A DNA stretch of 64,000 nt, from positions 1 to 64,000 of the forward strand of contig MTCR01000110.1 in assembly GCA_002212725.1 (NCBI GenBank), written 5' to 3'. Positions 25,001-33,350 of the stretch are shown one piece after another (position 1 is the stretch's first letter; the number at the start of each line of letters is the position of its first letter). A program made the position numbers and the translations under genes. This stretch comes from Sphingobacteriales bacterium TSM_CSM (lineage in GTDB: Bacteria; Bacteroidota; Bacteroidia; Chitinophagales; UBA2359). The notes below the pieces were generated by a model that saw nothing but the letters and a program-made list of their open reading frames with translations, ran no database searches and was not told the DNA's origin.

Positions 25001-27565
25001 AACCACATCGCCGGGGCTTACATCAAAACCGTTTTGCTGTACCAAACGCACCAGGTCGGTATCAAAAAATATCATGGGCGTAATGCCGTTAGGCGTGTAA
25101 GGGTTGGGAACTTCCTGGGTAATGGGGTGCGTTTCATCGAGAACGTTGCACACATTGCCCGAATTCCAGCTGCTATACCCGTCAAAAAAGCCCGAATGCA
25201 ATACCGGGTTGTCGCCCCAGCCAAAATTGCCAAGGTATATGACAGAGCCGCCGCTGTTAACAAAATCCTGCAATACCAGTTGAAAACTGTCGAAGAGGTT
25301 AAATACGTTAAAGTCGGTTATTGCCGGAACAAGGAGTACGTTTACCTCGTTCAGCAAGTCGGCCAGTTCATCGGGGTCTGTAGTTTGGGTTTCGGTAAGC
25401 TGGTAATCGGCAAAGTAGGTATTAATGGCCGCCAATGTATTTGGGTAGGCAAAAGCATCGGCACCGTTGGTATAAGCCAATACTTTCAATTGTTGTTGGA
25501 AGTAAGTGGTGTCAATATTATAGAACAGCGGGCCTTGTCCGGCGTTGTCAATGGTAAGTGGCACGGTGGTGCTGGTACCGGCATCGAGGGTTACATTGAT
25601 GGCGGCAGGGGTAACGGTGGTTACAGGAGCGCCAACACCGGTTCCGCTAACGGTTATAAAAAAGTTAATGAGGTTGGTTTCTATGGTGGCTGTTGCCGTG
25701 TAGGGGGCAATTTCGGTAGGTACAAAGCGTAGTTCTACCACTTGCTCTGTGCCGCCGCCATAAACGGCAAAGGTAGCAGGCGAGGCGGTAAAAGCCGGGT
25801 CGGAGAAGGTGATGTTGTAAACGCGCAGTGAGTCGGTACCGGGGTTAAAAATGGTAATATTGTGTTTTGCTGTGTCGTTTTCCAGTACTTCGCCAAAATT
25901 GTAATTACTTTCGCTGATGGCAAAATCGGGTGTGCCGGTTACCAGCAGGCTGCACGGAATGGTAAATTGGGGCGTTGCGGCATCATTTGAGTTAATAACC
26001 AGGTTTTGGGTAAACAAGCCGCCATACACATCGGTAGCATTAAATTCCACGTCAATGGTTATGCTTTCACCCGGCGCCAGGGTTCCGCTGTTATCGGAAA
26101 TAAACAGCCAGTCGAAGCCGCCGTTGGCCGAAATAAGGTCTTTGGTAGTGCTGATACAGTTAGCTATGATGCGGTCCATGTCGGCATTATGATACCGGTA
26201 ATCGTGCCCGATGAGTATGGCGCGTCCCAGTCCTATGTTGCGGTAGCAAACCACATCATATCCGGTATGTTGCACTAATCTTACGGCATCGGGGTTGGTA
26301 ATATCAAAGTAGTAGGTTACGGCAAGTGCGTCGTAGGGGTTGGCTACTCCTTCCATGAGGGGGTCATCGGGCAGTTCAATATCCAATGGGCCGCTGTAAA
26401 AGTTTTGGTAAGTGCCGCTGAACAAGCCGGTGTTAAAAATGCAGTTCGACTGATTGGTACCATTAATTACAATAGTTCCGCCGTTTTGTGCAAACGCCTG
26501 TAAAACGGGCGCAAAGGCAGAAAAAGCGGCGGCATTGCAACTTTCCTGTTCTGGAATGAGCAGGATATCGGCAGTTTCGAGGGCGTTTTGCAGTACCGGT
26601 GCATCGTAGGTGGTAAGTTCGGTCAGCTGGAAATCGGAATAGTAGTTGTAAATGGCATCTAAGGTAAAGGCATATTCCTGGTCTAAATCGGCACCGTTGA
26701 TAAGTGAAACCACCTGCAATTCTTTTTCGCTGATAAGATTAGCGCCTTCAATGTTGAAAACCAGGTCGCCCGAACCGTTGTTGGTAATGGTAAACGAGTA
26801 GGTTGTTGAGTCGCCTTGCGCCAGTGTTACATCAAAATTGTCGGGAGTTATGGTAATGGAAGGCGGTTCCTGCACACTAATTTCGAGCGATTGGGTTGCC
26901 GAAGTTCCTTCGCAGTTGGTAATGGTAAGGCTTACGGTGTAAGCGCCTTGCGCAGAAAAAGTATGAGAGGGATTTACCTCTGTTGAGGAGTTGCCATCGC
27001 CAAAATTCCAGAAATAGCTGTCGTAGCCGGTGTTGGCGGGGGTAAATTGCACGGGTATGTTGGCAGGCACATCATTACCCGAAGCGGTAAAGGCGGCATC
27101 GGTGCTGCTGTCGCCCGCCTGCCAAATGGCGGTAAACCCTTGGTTAGTGCCGGGTGAAGGCGGAAAGATAATGATATTGCTGTACATTTCTATGGTAAAC
27201 GAACCGCTTTCCGACACAATGGGAAGCCCGTTGTTTGGAAGGTCGGTACCGGTATAAGAACCCACCATCGGGCTTGAGTTGTCGGTTCCGTCATAGAGAT
27301 ACAGGTAGTCAAAATCCAGGTTCAGGTCAAATTCGGTGAAGGTGAGGGTAAGCGGGCACGAAATCACTTCGGGGCTGATAGTAATTCCGGAATAGGTGCC
27401 ATTAAAATAATTGTCATCGCCGCCATTGTCTTTCAATATGCCCAGACTGGCTGTTTGAACCGGCCCAAAGCCGTCTTGTGGGAGCGTTACCACGTTTTGC
27501 GCAACCGTACGGGGTTGCATAAGCATTGCCACAAGGGCAACCAATAGTAAGGAAAAATTTCTCAT
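22091..27565 (-). CDS. Giant secreted multidomain protein with T9SS sorting domain
   Basis: This 1824-residue protein starts with a signal peptide (MRNFSLLLVALVAMLMQPRTVAQ). Then follow a CUB-like domain (about 22-152, GGDDNYFNG...YLYLYDGTD), a PKD domain (about 155-230, FWNFGDGNSSTEVNPSHTFS) and three repeats of an Ig-like 'choice-of-anchor' module plus a flavodoxin/GATase-like module (about 270-490, 690-900, 1095-1290; each with LLVP or LLIP, FVxxGGxV and GKVIYIGHD-type strands). A PKD domain, a second CUB-like domain (about 1450-1570) and two more PKD domains come next. The end is a type A Por secretion sorting domain (LYPNPATGAVNLQ...GLYWVALQT). It is probably exported by the type IX system and attached or released at the surface. 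Function unknown; adhesion or glycan binding is possible. Confidence 0.9.
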   Translation of the reverse strand: MRNFSLLLVALVAMLMQPRTVAQNVVTLPQDGFGPVQTASLGILKDNGGDDNYFNGTYSGITISPEVISCPLTLTFTEFDLNLDFDYLYLYDGTDNSSPMVGSYTGTDLPNNGLPIVSESGSFTIEMYSNIIIFPPSPGTNQGFTAIWQAGDSSTDAAFTASGNDVPANIPVQFTPANTGYDSYFWNFGDGNSSTEVNPSHTFSAQGAYTVSLTITNCEGTSATQSLEISVQEPPSITITPDNFDVTLAQGDSTTYSFTITNNGSGDLVFNIEGANLISEKELQVVSLINGADLDQEYAFTLDAIYNYYSDFQLTELTTYDAPVLQNALETADILLIPEQESCNAAAFSAFAPVLQAFAQNGGTIVINGTNQSNCIFNTGLFSGTYQNFYSGPLDIELPDDPLMEGVANPYDALAVTYYFDITNPDAVRLVQHTGYDVVCYRNIGLGRAILIGHDYRYHNADMDRIIANCISTTKDLISANGGFDWLFISDNSGTLAPGESITIDVEFNATDVYGGLFTQNLVINSNDAATPQFTIPCSLLVTGTPDFAISESNYNFGEVLENDTAKHNITIFNPGTDSLRVYNITFSDPAFTASPATFAVYGGGTEQVVELRFVPTEIAPYTATATIETNLINFFITVSGTGVGAPVTTVTPAAINVTLDAGTSTTVPLTIDNAGQGPLFYNIDTTYFQQQLKVLAYTNGADAFAYPNTLAAINTYFADYQLTETQTTDPDELADLLNEVNVLLVPAITDFNVFNLFDSFQLVLQDFVNSGGSVIYLGNFGWGDNPVLHSGFFDGYSSWNSGNVCNVLDETHPITQEVPNPYTPNGITPMIFFDTDLVRLVQQNGFDVSPGDVVCYKNWGGGKVIYIGHDFGGGLTDDSGAHLLSNALKWIGSQTILEWFNISSVEGTIGYPDSETLTVTLDATELVGGTYTTQIVISNNDPLAETITIPVTLTVVGIPAIEVSTTSLNFGNVIIGNTETLEIEIDNPGTDSLFLNIVSGLPEFVVAPESATIEPYGSITLQITFVPDEIELLNGQIFLNNNANNIVVNVTGYGQGAPIVGVNPPSLEVTLLAGETTTQTLTVTNTGAGPLEFTSNGSANIPILAWTYQLNTLNYSGLADALSQTGLSYSFEETDTDNPDEMAALLQGKRILLVPDQNFSSSPVFPAIGAVMQDFVEGGGTVLFLANQCDFCITQTGLFEGYIWAYLFNNVVAVLNDEHPLSTGLGSSYVSSANSIAFYFTNPDVVSLTDVFTGGSTLSYRQVGNGKVIYVGDNYTDYTDAEITMLKNALQWGGAPPQWIDFTPTDGTVEVGESFTVTVNFDANDLLAGTYTFDFTIISNDPATPILTVPCTMNVLAFPQAIVAAQPTYSCDGIVYFYDQSLNNPTSWSWDFGDGNTAGIQNPIHSYAQSGTYTVTLEACNDLGCDESVYTNLITVDFASVYCDTTDMPFSGIQPVTNCHGVLRDSGGDQNYLGGSNGIVTIEPTGATQIILNFSEFNFINNFEFSDQLLIYDGPDVNSPILGIYTGTDLPNGGTVTSTGGAITIQEFTYGWLGTASGFVATWDCVIIDSPPVPSFSYEVTDACLGTVEFTDESGNYPAEWHWDFTDGGTSDEQDPIHSFQQSGTFGVTLTSCNIAGCNSVTLPVTLSGVLFVNFTVPQYIQINSPVMFNDNTANATYWQWSFGNGQTAVGNVQNPVTFYNALGVYTVTLTVTDSNGCVRTASQTVTVVQDIGIGNNNQPLQTLQLYPNPATGAVNLQAQLPYGNQTAGITLYDATGRQVLNQQIQASGLFTHQLSLQNLSKGLYWVALQTQQGLMTQKLVVQ

Positions 27566-28278
27566 GTTGCAGTTATTGTGTTAGGTGTTTTAAGTCTTTG
27601 CAATTTGTTGTAAAATTAATCAATATTCTTACGTTTTTTACTGACCATTTCTAAAACAGGCATATTTATTACCTTGTGTTAAATGGGTAGCGCTTTTGTT
27701 CTTATGCAGGTTGTACCTTTGTTGGTGATGTTTTTAACTAAAATCCTTTCATTTTACCGCAAAGTTCCGCCAAGGTTTTTTGCTCTTTATGGTCAATGCT
27801 TCCAATCAGCATGGAACAATAGGAACTGCCGGGATTTACAGTTAGCACCTGAATAGTTACGCACTTTTCAGGTAAACGCATTCGGGGTGCCAAAAGATGG
27901 CAGCCGGCCGCCGCTTGTAATAGAAATGTAAAACTGCTGACATATTGCCCTGTTTTATGAAAGGTGCGGAGGGAGGGAAGACAAGTAGCGACATGCTGTT
28001 TGTAAAACGGGTTATTAAATTAGTAAATGCATATAATTTTCAAAAAAAGCACTTTACAAATTGCAAACTATATTTTTTTGTATTTTTTTACACTTTTGGT
28101 TAATAAAAACGCAGGAAGGCTATACCAAAAGACAACGAAATGCGTTTTAAAACCGTGTTGTTTAATTTTTGGATTGCCCGCCACGGGTATTGAACTTTTG
28201 TGTTCTAAAAAAAAATGCTGATTTTTTTGAGCAGCATACAACTTTTTTATGTACTTTTATATCTAAGTTTTGGAAGCA
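27566..28278. other. Gene-poor spacer upstream of the sigma factor
   Basis: Besides the short minus-strand frame reported at 27738-27881, I see no gene in these 700 bases. The right part is very AT-rich with T runs and must hold the sigma factor promoter. The sequence TAAGTTTTG at 28264-28272, seven bases before the start codon, is a near match to a -7 box with one base inserted. Confidence 0.45.
27738..27881 (-). CDS. Possible 47-residue protein or gene remnant
   Basis: The ATG at 27881 opens a 47-codon frame reading MRLPEKCVTIQVLTVNPGSS, then YCSMLIGSIDHKEQKTLAEL and a basic end. The same frame is open about 20 codons further upstream (FTFLLQAAAGCHLL). The residue pattern looks protein-like rather than random, but I recognise no family. 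It could be the tail of a decayed gene. Confidence 0.3.
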   Translation of the reverse strand: MRLPEKCVTIQVLTVNPGSSYCSMLIGSIDHKEQKTLAELCGKMKGF

Positions 28279-28845
28279 ATGAAGCAACAGCAAAATTATT
28301 CCGATGCAGAGTTGATACAGGGTTGTATAAATTGTAACCGGCTGTATCAGGAGCGGTTATATGCCAGATTCTCGGCAAAAATGTTTGCCATTTGTCTGCG
28401 TTATGCCCGCGATTACCACAGTGCGGAAGATATTTTGCAGGAAGGCTTTATTAAAGTGTATCAAAACATACAGAAATTTAGAAACGAGGGTTCTTTTGAA
28501 GGTTGGCTGCGTCGCATTTTTGTAAACACTGCTATAGAGCACTACCGCCGCTCAACGCCCATGTACCCCATTTTGGAGGTTACACAGGCCGAAAGCGAAA
28601 TGGTGCGCGAAGAAGTGGTAGAAAATTTAGCCGCCGATGATATGATGAAAATGATACAGTCGCTTTCACCGGGTTACCGTACCATTTTCAACCTCTATGT
28701 TATAGAGGGTTATTCGCATAAAGAAATAGCCGATTTATTGGGTATAAGTGAGGGTACCTCTAAATCGCAATTGGCAAGAGCACGATATTTGTTACAGGAA
28801 AAAGTTAAACAACTCAATCAATACTCCGAACAAGCCTATGTCTGA
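28279..28845 (+). CDS. ECF-type RNA polymerase sigma factor
   Basis: The 188-residue protein has region 2 (LYARFSAKMFAICLRYARDYHSAEDILQEGFIKVYQNIQKF, where the DilQexFikv core binds the polymerase and -10 DNA), then region 4 (LSPGYRTIFNLYVIEGYSHKEIADLLGISEGTSKSQLARARYLLQ), the helix-turn-helix for the -35 element. It lacks a longer sigma-3 domain, so it is an extracytoplasmic-function type. Start ATG 28279; a TTG three codons upstream is possible. Its end overlaps the start of the next gene by eight bases, which indicates coupled translation with a putative anti-sigma partner. Confidence 0.93.
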   Translation: MKQQQNYSDAELIQGCINCNRLYQERLYARFSAKMFAICLRYARDYHSAEDILQEGFIKVYQNIQKFRNEGSFEGWLRRIFVNTAIEHYRRSTPMYPILEVTQAESEMVREEVVENLAADDMMKMIQSLSPGYRTIFNLYVIEGYSHKEIADLLGISEGTSKSQLARARYLLQEKVKQLNQYSEQAYV

Positions 28846-30211
28846 ACGACATATTGACGACCTGTTCCGGCAGGCGCTTGAAAACCACGAGGTTTCGCCG
28901 CCGTTTCGAAATTGGGATAAGATACAGCAACACTTACCCGAGTCTGTGCCATTTTACCGCAAACCGTCTTTTAAAGCCGGCATGGCTGCGGTGTTGGTAC
29001 TGACTATAAGTCTTGGTGTGCTTACCACCCGCTATTTCCTTTCCCCGGTGCCGGCAACCCAATTGGCAATACAAGAACCGGCCGCACCGGAAAACTCCCT
29101 GCCATACGTTGCCGGCAAAAGCCACGCCGAAGGGGTTGCGCCACCCGGTGTACTTGCCCGGCAGGCACCGCAACAAAGTACCGGAATTCCAATTGTTCAC
29201 CCTTCAATTCAACCGCTATCGGAAAATAACGCTACACTCAGGCATCATAGTTCCAAATCTGCCGCTCCTGCAAGGGGTAAACAGGGCACTGCACCGGAAA
29301 GCACACCTTTAGCCGGTGTCCTGCAACAACAACCGCCGGTATTGCACAGCACAGCAGAGGGGGTAAACAATACCGTTGCTATAGATTTAACAAAAATTAA
29401 CCCTGCCGGAGGAACCAAAATGCCTTCCAATACATTAATAAACAGTAATTTTGCCGCCGAAACAAAAGCGGTACAGGCAGTTGAACCTCTTCCGCCGGCG
29501 TTGGCGCAAACCATCACTCAAAACCAAACAGCCGGGCACAACGTTATAAACGCGGTTTCTGTTATAGGAAAACCCAAAAAACCAAAAACACATGGCCTTT
29601 ATCTTGGTAGTTTTTATAGTGTGCATAATAGTTGGCTACTCAATAACAAAGCCTTAGAAGCCACTAAAAATATTGACGCCATTCATTACCGTTTCCGCAC
29701 CGGTAAATCTTATGGCATGAATGCCGGCATCGATTTTTCGGCTAACTGGGGTTTGCAAACCGAGTGGGTTATTAAATCGGTACAAGGGCAGGCGCTCAGC
29801 TATCGGCCCTTAGAGTCGGTAACCAATCAGAATACCGAAATCAACCTCACCTATACCTATGTGCCGGTGCTGCTTAAATACAAATTTAACCGCACCCTGA
29901 AACTCACCGGGCAACCTGCTGTACTCAACTATGTGGCCGGTGTGCAATATGGCACCCTAAAATCTGCCGAAATTAACCTCAATAACCCCATATTGCAGGA
30001 AAACCTGCTCAAAAAAAGCCTTTGGGGCGTAGTGGCAGGTGTTGATTACGATGTTTACCTTACGCCCAACTATTTTATTACTTTGGGAGCAAGGGCTTCT
30101 TTTTCTACCTCCTCCGGCAGGTTTACACAAATAAACATGCCCGGCAATGGCACTGCCAACCAATTAGTGTGGGGGCTAAGGGCAGGGTTAAACTACCGGT
30201 TTGTGCGGTAA
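28838..30211 (+). CDS. Anti-sigma-like membrane protein with C-terminal beta-barrel domain
   Basis: The start ATG 28838 lies inside the end of the sigma gene. The 457-residue protein has a short acidic N-terminus (MSERHIDDLFRQALENHEVSPP, then WDKIQQHLP) of the kind found in Bacteroidota anti-sigma partners. A single transmembrane helix follows (residues about 47-68), then a 190-residue Pro/Ala/Gln/Thr-rich linker, and a C-terminal domain of about 210 residues (GLYLGSFYSVHNSWLL... to LVWGLRAGLNYRFVR) that has alternating strands like outer-membrane OmpA/PorT-type barrels. An inner-membrane anchor plus a barrel-like end is unusual. It may sense envelope state and hold the sigma factor; this is inferred from position. 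Confidence 0.8.
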   Translation: MSERHIDDLFRQALENHEVSPPFRNWDKIQQHLPESVPFYRKPSFKAGMAAVLVLTISLGVLTTRYFLSPVPATQLAIQEPAAPENSLPYVAGKSHAEGVAPPGVLARQAPQQSTGIPIVHPSIQPLSENNATLRHHSSKSAAPARGKQGTAPESTPLAGVLQQQPPVLHSTAEGVNNTVAIDLTKINPAGGTKMPSNTLINSNFAAETKAVQAVEPLPPALAQTITQNQTAGHNVINAVSVIGKPKKPKTHGLYLGSFYSVHNSWLLNNKALEATKNIDAIHYRFRTGKSYGMNAGIDFSANWGLQTEWVIKSVQGQALSYRPLESVTNQNTEINLTYTYVPVLLKYKFNRTLKLTGQPAVLNYVAGVQYGTLKSAEINLNNPILQENLLKKSLWGVVAGVDYDVYLTPNYFITLGARASFSTSSGRFTQINMPGNGTANQLVWGLRAGLNYRFVR

Positions 30212-30253
30212 AATTGCCACAAATAAACCATACCAGCTGCTGCACAACTTAAC

Positions 30254-30289
30254 CGGCAAAAGGACAGATTTCATGCTGTCCTTTTGCCG
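30254..30289. terminator. Perfect 14-bp inverted repeat, likely terminator
   Basis: CGGCAAAAGGACAG and CTGTCCTTTTGCCG form a perfect stem with an 8-base loop, 42 bases after the barrel gene. It has no long T tract, so termination strength is uncertain. Its right arm contains the TTTG used as -33 box of the next gene. Confidence 0.65.
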
Positions 30290-30313
30290 TTATAGCGGCA
30301 TTTACTACCTTTG
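30283..30313 (+). promoter_or_regulatory. Bacteroidota-type promoter (TTTG, 19 bp, TACCTTTG)
   Basis: TTTG at 30283-30286 and TACCTTTG at 30306-30313 are spaced by 19 bases, an exact match to the phylum's -33/-7 consensus. Transcription would start near 30318, giving a leader of about 28 bases before the ATG at 30346. The -33 element is inside the right arm of the upstream hairpin. Confidence 0.6.
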
Positions 30314-30345
30314 TCAAACTTAAATCAAGGTTATTTATACCGGTT

Positions 30346-30837
30346 ATGCACACCATTGAAATTGATGCCCACTTTAGCCGTGCCGAAAAATACCGGCTGC
30401 TTTTACCCCAAATAGAATCGCTCATTGCCGATGAACCCGATTTAATAGCCAACTTAGCCAATATTGCTGCCGTCTTAAAAGAAAATATGGGCTTTTTTTG
30501 GGTGGGGTTTTACCGCCGCATCGGAGAGGATTTGGTTTTAGGCCCTTTTCAGGGCAGTTTAGCCTGCACCCGCATTCCGCTTAACAAAGGCGTTTGCGGC
30601 GCATGTGCCACCAAAGGACAAACCATTATTGTGCCCGATGTAGATGCTTTTCCCGGGCATATAGCCTGCTCTTCCCTTTCGCGGTCTGAAATTACCGTGC
30701 CACTTGCCAATGCCGCCGGCATAACCCAACTGGTGCTGGATATTGACAGCAATATGCTGAACGACTTTGACGAAACCGATGCCCGCCACCTCGAAAAACT
30801 GATGGAATTGCTGCAACCTTTCTTCCAAACGCAATAA
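30346..30837 (+). CDS. msrC: Free methionine-(R)-sulfoxide reductase, GAF domain
   Basis: This 163-residue single-GAF-domain protein matches fRMsr (MsrC/YebR), which reduces free Met-R-sulfoxide. Features are FFWVGFYRR, GPFQGSLACTRIPLNKGVCG and VPDVDAFPGHIACSSLSRSEITVPL. The three conserved cysteines of the family are present at 74, 84 and 108; an extra Cys87 lies two residues after the second. Length is normal. A strong promoter precedes it, and the cyclase gene follows 21 bases later, so they probably share a transcript. Confidence 0.92.
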   Translation: MHTIEIDAHFSRAEKYRLLLPQIESLIADEPDLIANLANIAAVLKENMGFFWVGFYRRIGEDLVLGPFQGSLACTRIPLNKGVCGACATKGQTIIVPDVDAFPGHIACSSLSRSEITVPLANAAGITQLVLDIDSNMLNDFDETDARHLEKLMELLQPFFQTQ

Positions 30838-30858
30838 CCCGAAATTTACCAACAGCCT

Positions 30859-31614
30859 ATGTACGCCACCTTTTATTTTCAGGGAAATAAACTCGATTTT
30901 GACCTGTCATTGCCCATAGACATCAGCATTCCGCTTGCCGAAGGCATGAATACGGTAAACGCCTTTTACGCCCCGTTTTTAACCACAGAACCGGTTAAAG
31001 CAGGCAACTTTATCGGCTCTGTGGCACAGGGCGGCCCGGTAAACTTTAAAAACGTACACCTTAACCCGCACGGCAACGGTACGCATACCGAGTGTTTCGG
31101 GCATATTTCGCCCAATGCCGAAACCCTGAACCAACATTTGAAAAATTTTTTCTTTATTGCAGCACTCATCAGTATTTATCCGCAGCAACAACCCAACGGC
31201 GACCGCCTCATTACCCTGCAACAAATGGAGGAAGCCCTGTGGGGCATACAAACCGAAGCACTCATTATTCGAACCTTGCCAAACGACACGCAAAAACTGC
31301 AACATCATTATTCGGGTACAAACCCGCCTTATCTGCACCATGATGCTGCCCGACTCATAGCAGAACGCAATATCGGACATTTGCTGTTAGACCTGCCGTC
31401 GGTTGACCGCGAAGAAGATGGCGGACACCTTTTGGCACATCATGCTTTTTGGCAATACCCGCACAAAACCCGCACGCAATGTACCATTACCGAAATGGTA
31501 TATGTGCCCAATGAGGTAAAAGATGGCATTTACCTGCTCAACCTCATGATTACCGCCCTTGAACTGGATGCCAGCCCCAGCAAGCCTGTGTTGTACAGCA
31601 TAATAGCAGAATAA
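30859..31614 (+). CDS. Cyclase-family metal-dependent hydrolase
   Basis: The 251-residue protein belongs to the cyclase family (PF04199), which includes bacterial kynurenine formamidase. The metal-binding motif appears as HGNGTHTECFGHI, a variant of HxGTHxDxPxH in which the usual Asp-x-Pro is replaced by Glu-Cys-Phe. Another conserved stretch is GHLLLDLPSVDREEDGGHLLAHHAFW near the C-terminus, with the second set of metal ligands. The substrate is uncertain: the window has no tryptophan degradation genes. It follows msrC by 21 bases. Confidence 0.82.
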   Translation: MYATFYFQGNKLDFDLSLPIDISIPLAEGMNTVNAFYAPFLTTEPVKAGNFIGSVAQGGPVNFKNVHLNPHGNGTHTECFGHISPNAETLNQHLKNFFFIAALISIYPQQQPNGDRLITLQQMEEALWGIQTEALIIRTLPNDTQKLQHHYSGTNPPYLHHDAARLIAERNIGHLLLDLPSVDREEDGGHLLAHHAFWQYPHKTRTQCTITEMVYVPNEVKDGIYLLNLMITALELDASPSKPVLYSIIAE

Positions 31615-31645
31615 AAAACGCTACCGCACCGCCTTTGGTAAACAG

Positions 31646-31978
31646 CTATTTTATTTTGCCGCAACTGTTAACATAGGTAAAGATAAGCCATTTTTCTTCG
31701 TCGGTAATTTTGGCTTTAGGCTGCATTTTGCTAAGATTTATTTTCCATTGCTCTGCACTAAACTGTTTGGGTTTGTACAAACTGTGGCATTTGCCGCATT
31801 TGCCCATATACAAATCGCGGCCTTTGTTAAGCTCTTCGAGCGAGGTTTTGTACCCGTTTTCGGTACATTGCGCCATTGTTTGTTCGGTGGGCACATAATA
31901 GGAGGTTTTGCAAGAGGCAATGGTAAAAACGGCTATTGCAGCAAAACAGGAAACAAAAAATTTGCAGTTCATAAGCAA
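31646..31978 (-). CDS. Small c-type cytochrome-like lipoprotein
   Basis: This 110-residue protein starts with a lipoprotein signal (KFFVSCFAAIAVFTIASC) and carries one haem-binding CxxCH motif in GKCGKCHSLYKP, followed by FSAEQWKINLSKMQPKAKIT, where the second Met-containing segment could give the axial ligand, and ends EEKWLIFTYVNSCGKIK. It therefore looks like a membrane-tethered monohaem cytochrome, and it is a candidate client of the ccm system in this window. It stands alone, convergent with the cyclase gene. Confidence 0.82.
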   Translation of the reverse strand: MLMNCKFFVSCFAAIAVFTIASCKTSYYVPTEQTMAQCTENGYKTSLEELNKGRDLYMGKCGKCHSLYKPKQFSAEQWKINLSKMQPKAKITDEEKWLIFTYVNSCGKIK

Positions 31979-32273
31979 CTATTTTTTAGGCCTAAGAAAA
32001 AAACATGAGTGACACTGTGGCAGTAAAGGTATTGAAATTTAGTTGCAGAACAATTTCAGCACAGTTTTTTTATGCGCAAACAACAGCAAATAACCAGGCA
32101 ATTGTGCTTCGGGACATTTATTGACAGCCGGAATGAAGGAAGGAGTGGCATAACCCGGCCAAATTCATCAGGTAAAACGCTGTATTTTCCGGAAGAAAAG
32201 AACCCGAAACAGAAGCAATTTCGGTTAAATTTACAACTAACGAATGCTTGTTAGTTTTTGAAAGAAATTTGTT

Positions 32274-32281
32274 TAACTTTG
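32274..32281 (+). promoter_or_regulatory. -7 promoter box immediately before the HMG-CoA lyase gene
   Basis: TAACTTTG is a perfect TAnnTTTG element ending five bases before the ATG at 32286, which predicts a leaderless or nearly leaderless transcript. TTTG sequences upstream (32257-32260) are closer than the usual 19-base spacing. Confidence 0.42.
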
Positions 32282-32285
32282 CCCT

Positions 32286-33167
32286 ATGAAAATAATAGAA
32301 TGTCCGCGCGATGCCATGCAGGGCCTGCACCGGTTTATTGACACCGATGTTAAAATAGCATATATTAACGCTTTGTTGCAGGTGGGCTTCGATACCATTG
32401 ATTTTGGCAGTTTTGTGTCGCCAAAGGTAATACCGCAAATGTCTGATACCTGGAAAGTGGTATCGCGCCTCGACCTGAGCGAAACCGATACCAAACTGTT
32501 GGCTATAGTTGCCAACCTGCGCGGCGCCGAAGAGGCAGCGGGGTTTGAGCAAATTAATTACCTGGGTTTTCCGTTTTCGGTTTCCAACACCTTTCAGCAG
32601 CGCAATACCAATGCTTCGCAGGCGCAGGCTTTTGATATGGTGCAGGATATGTACGAACTTTGCCTCAAAAAAGGCCGTGAACTGGTAATTTACCTGTCTA
32701 TGGGGTTTGGCAACCCTTATGGCGATGTTTGGGATATTGCCATACTGGAACACTGGATTGACCGTTTTGTGACGATGGGCATAGATATTATTTCAATTTC
32801 CGATACCGTAGGCGTAGCCACACCCGACCAAATTGCCGAAATTTTCCGCAATGTAAGCTACTACTTTCCGGCAGTGGAGTTTGGCGCTCATTTACATACC
32901 GAACCCCATAACTGGCTGCCCAAAATTGATGCGGCCTACCGCAATGGCTGTAAACGCTTTGATGGTGCGCTGAAAGGGTTTGGCGGCTGCCCCATGGCTC
33001 AAAACAAATTGGTGGGCAATATGCCTACCGAATACTTAGTGGAATATTTTAAAGAAGAGCGCGCCGATTTTTTTATTAACGAAACCGCTTTTGAACAGGC
33101 AAAACTGCTGGCCGATTCCATTTTTGAGGGAAGTGAGGCAATGCCGGCACCCGAAATAAATATTTGA
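32286..33167 (+). CDS. mvaB: Hydroxymethylglutaryl-CoA lyase family protein
   Basis: The 293-residue TIM-barrel protein matches HMG-CoA lyases, which split HMG-CoA into acetoacetate and acetyl-CoA in leucine and ketone-body catabolism. It starts KIIECPRDAMQGL with the metal-binding Arg-Asp pair and has FVSPKVIPQMSD, HLHTEPHNWLPKI with the two metal histidines, and LKGFGGCPMAQNK. This last is the signature GGCPxA loop with catalytic Cys235. About 295 residues is typical. No other leucine-degradation gene is nearby. Confidence 0.9.
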   Translation: MKIIECPRDAMQGLHRFIDTDVKIAYINALLQVGFDTIDFGSFVSPKVIPQMSDTWKVVSRLDLSETDTKLLAIVANLRGAEEAAGFEQINYLGFPFSVSNTFQQRNTNASQAQAFDMVQDMYELCLKKGRELVIYLSMGFGNPYGDVWDIAILEHWIDRFVTMGIDIISISDTVGVATPDQIAEIFRNVSYYFPAVEFGAHLHTEPHNWLPKIDAAYRNGCKRFDGALKGFGGCPMAQNKLVGNMPTEYLVEYFKEERADFFINETAFEQAKLLADSIFEGSEAMPAPEINI

Positions 33168-33350
33168 ACGGTTTATAAAAACCTGTGCGGTAAGTAGGGT
33201 GGGCATTTTTTTTCCTCATTCTAACCCGGCAATGAATTTTTCTTTCCAATTTTAGGTTTAATACTTGCATGGGGTAAATGAGCACAACAGGTTTGTTTAT
33301 TCCGGTGCAAATCATTTTGGTATTCTTTTCACTTACAAACCAATTCAGCT

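Noticed and set aside
24881-25732. A 283-codon open frame on the plus strand, and others between 22109 and 26278
   Set aside because: They are shadows opposite the 1824-residue secreted protein, which has clear domains and signal and sorting sequences.
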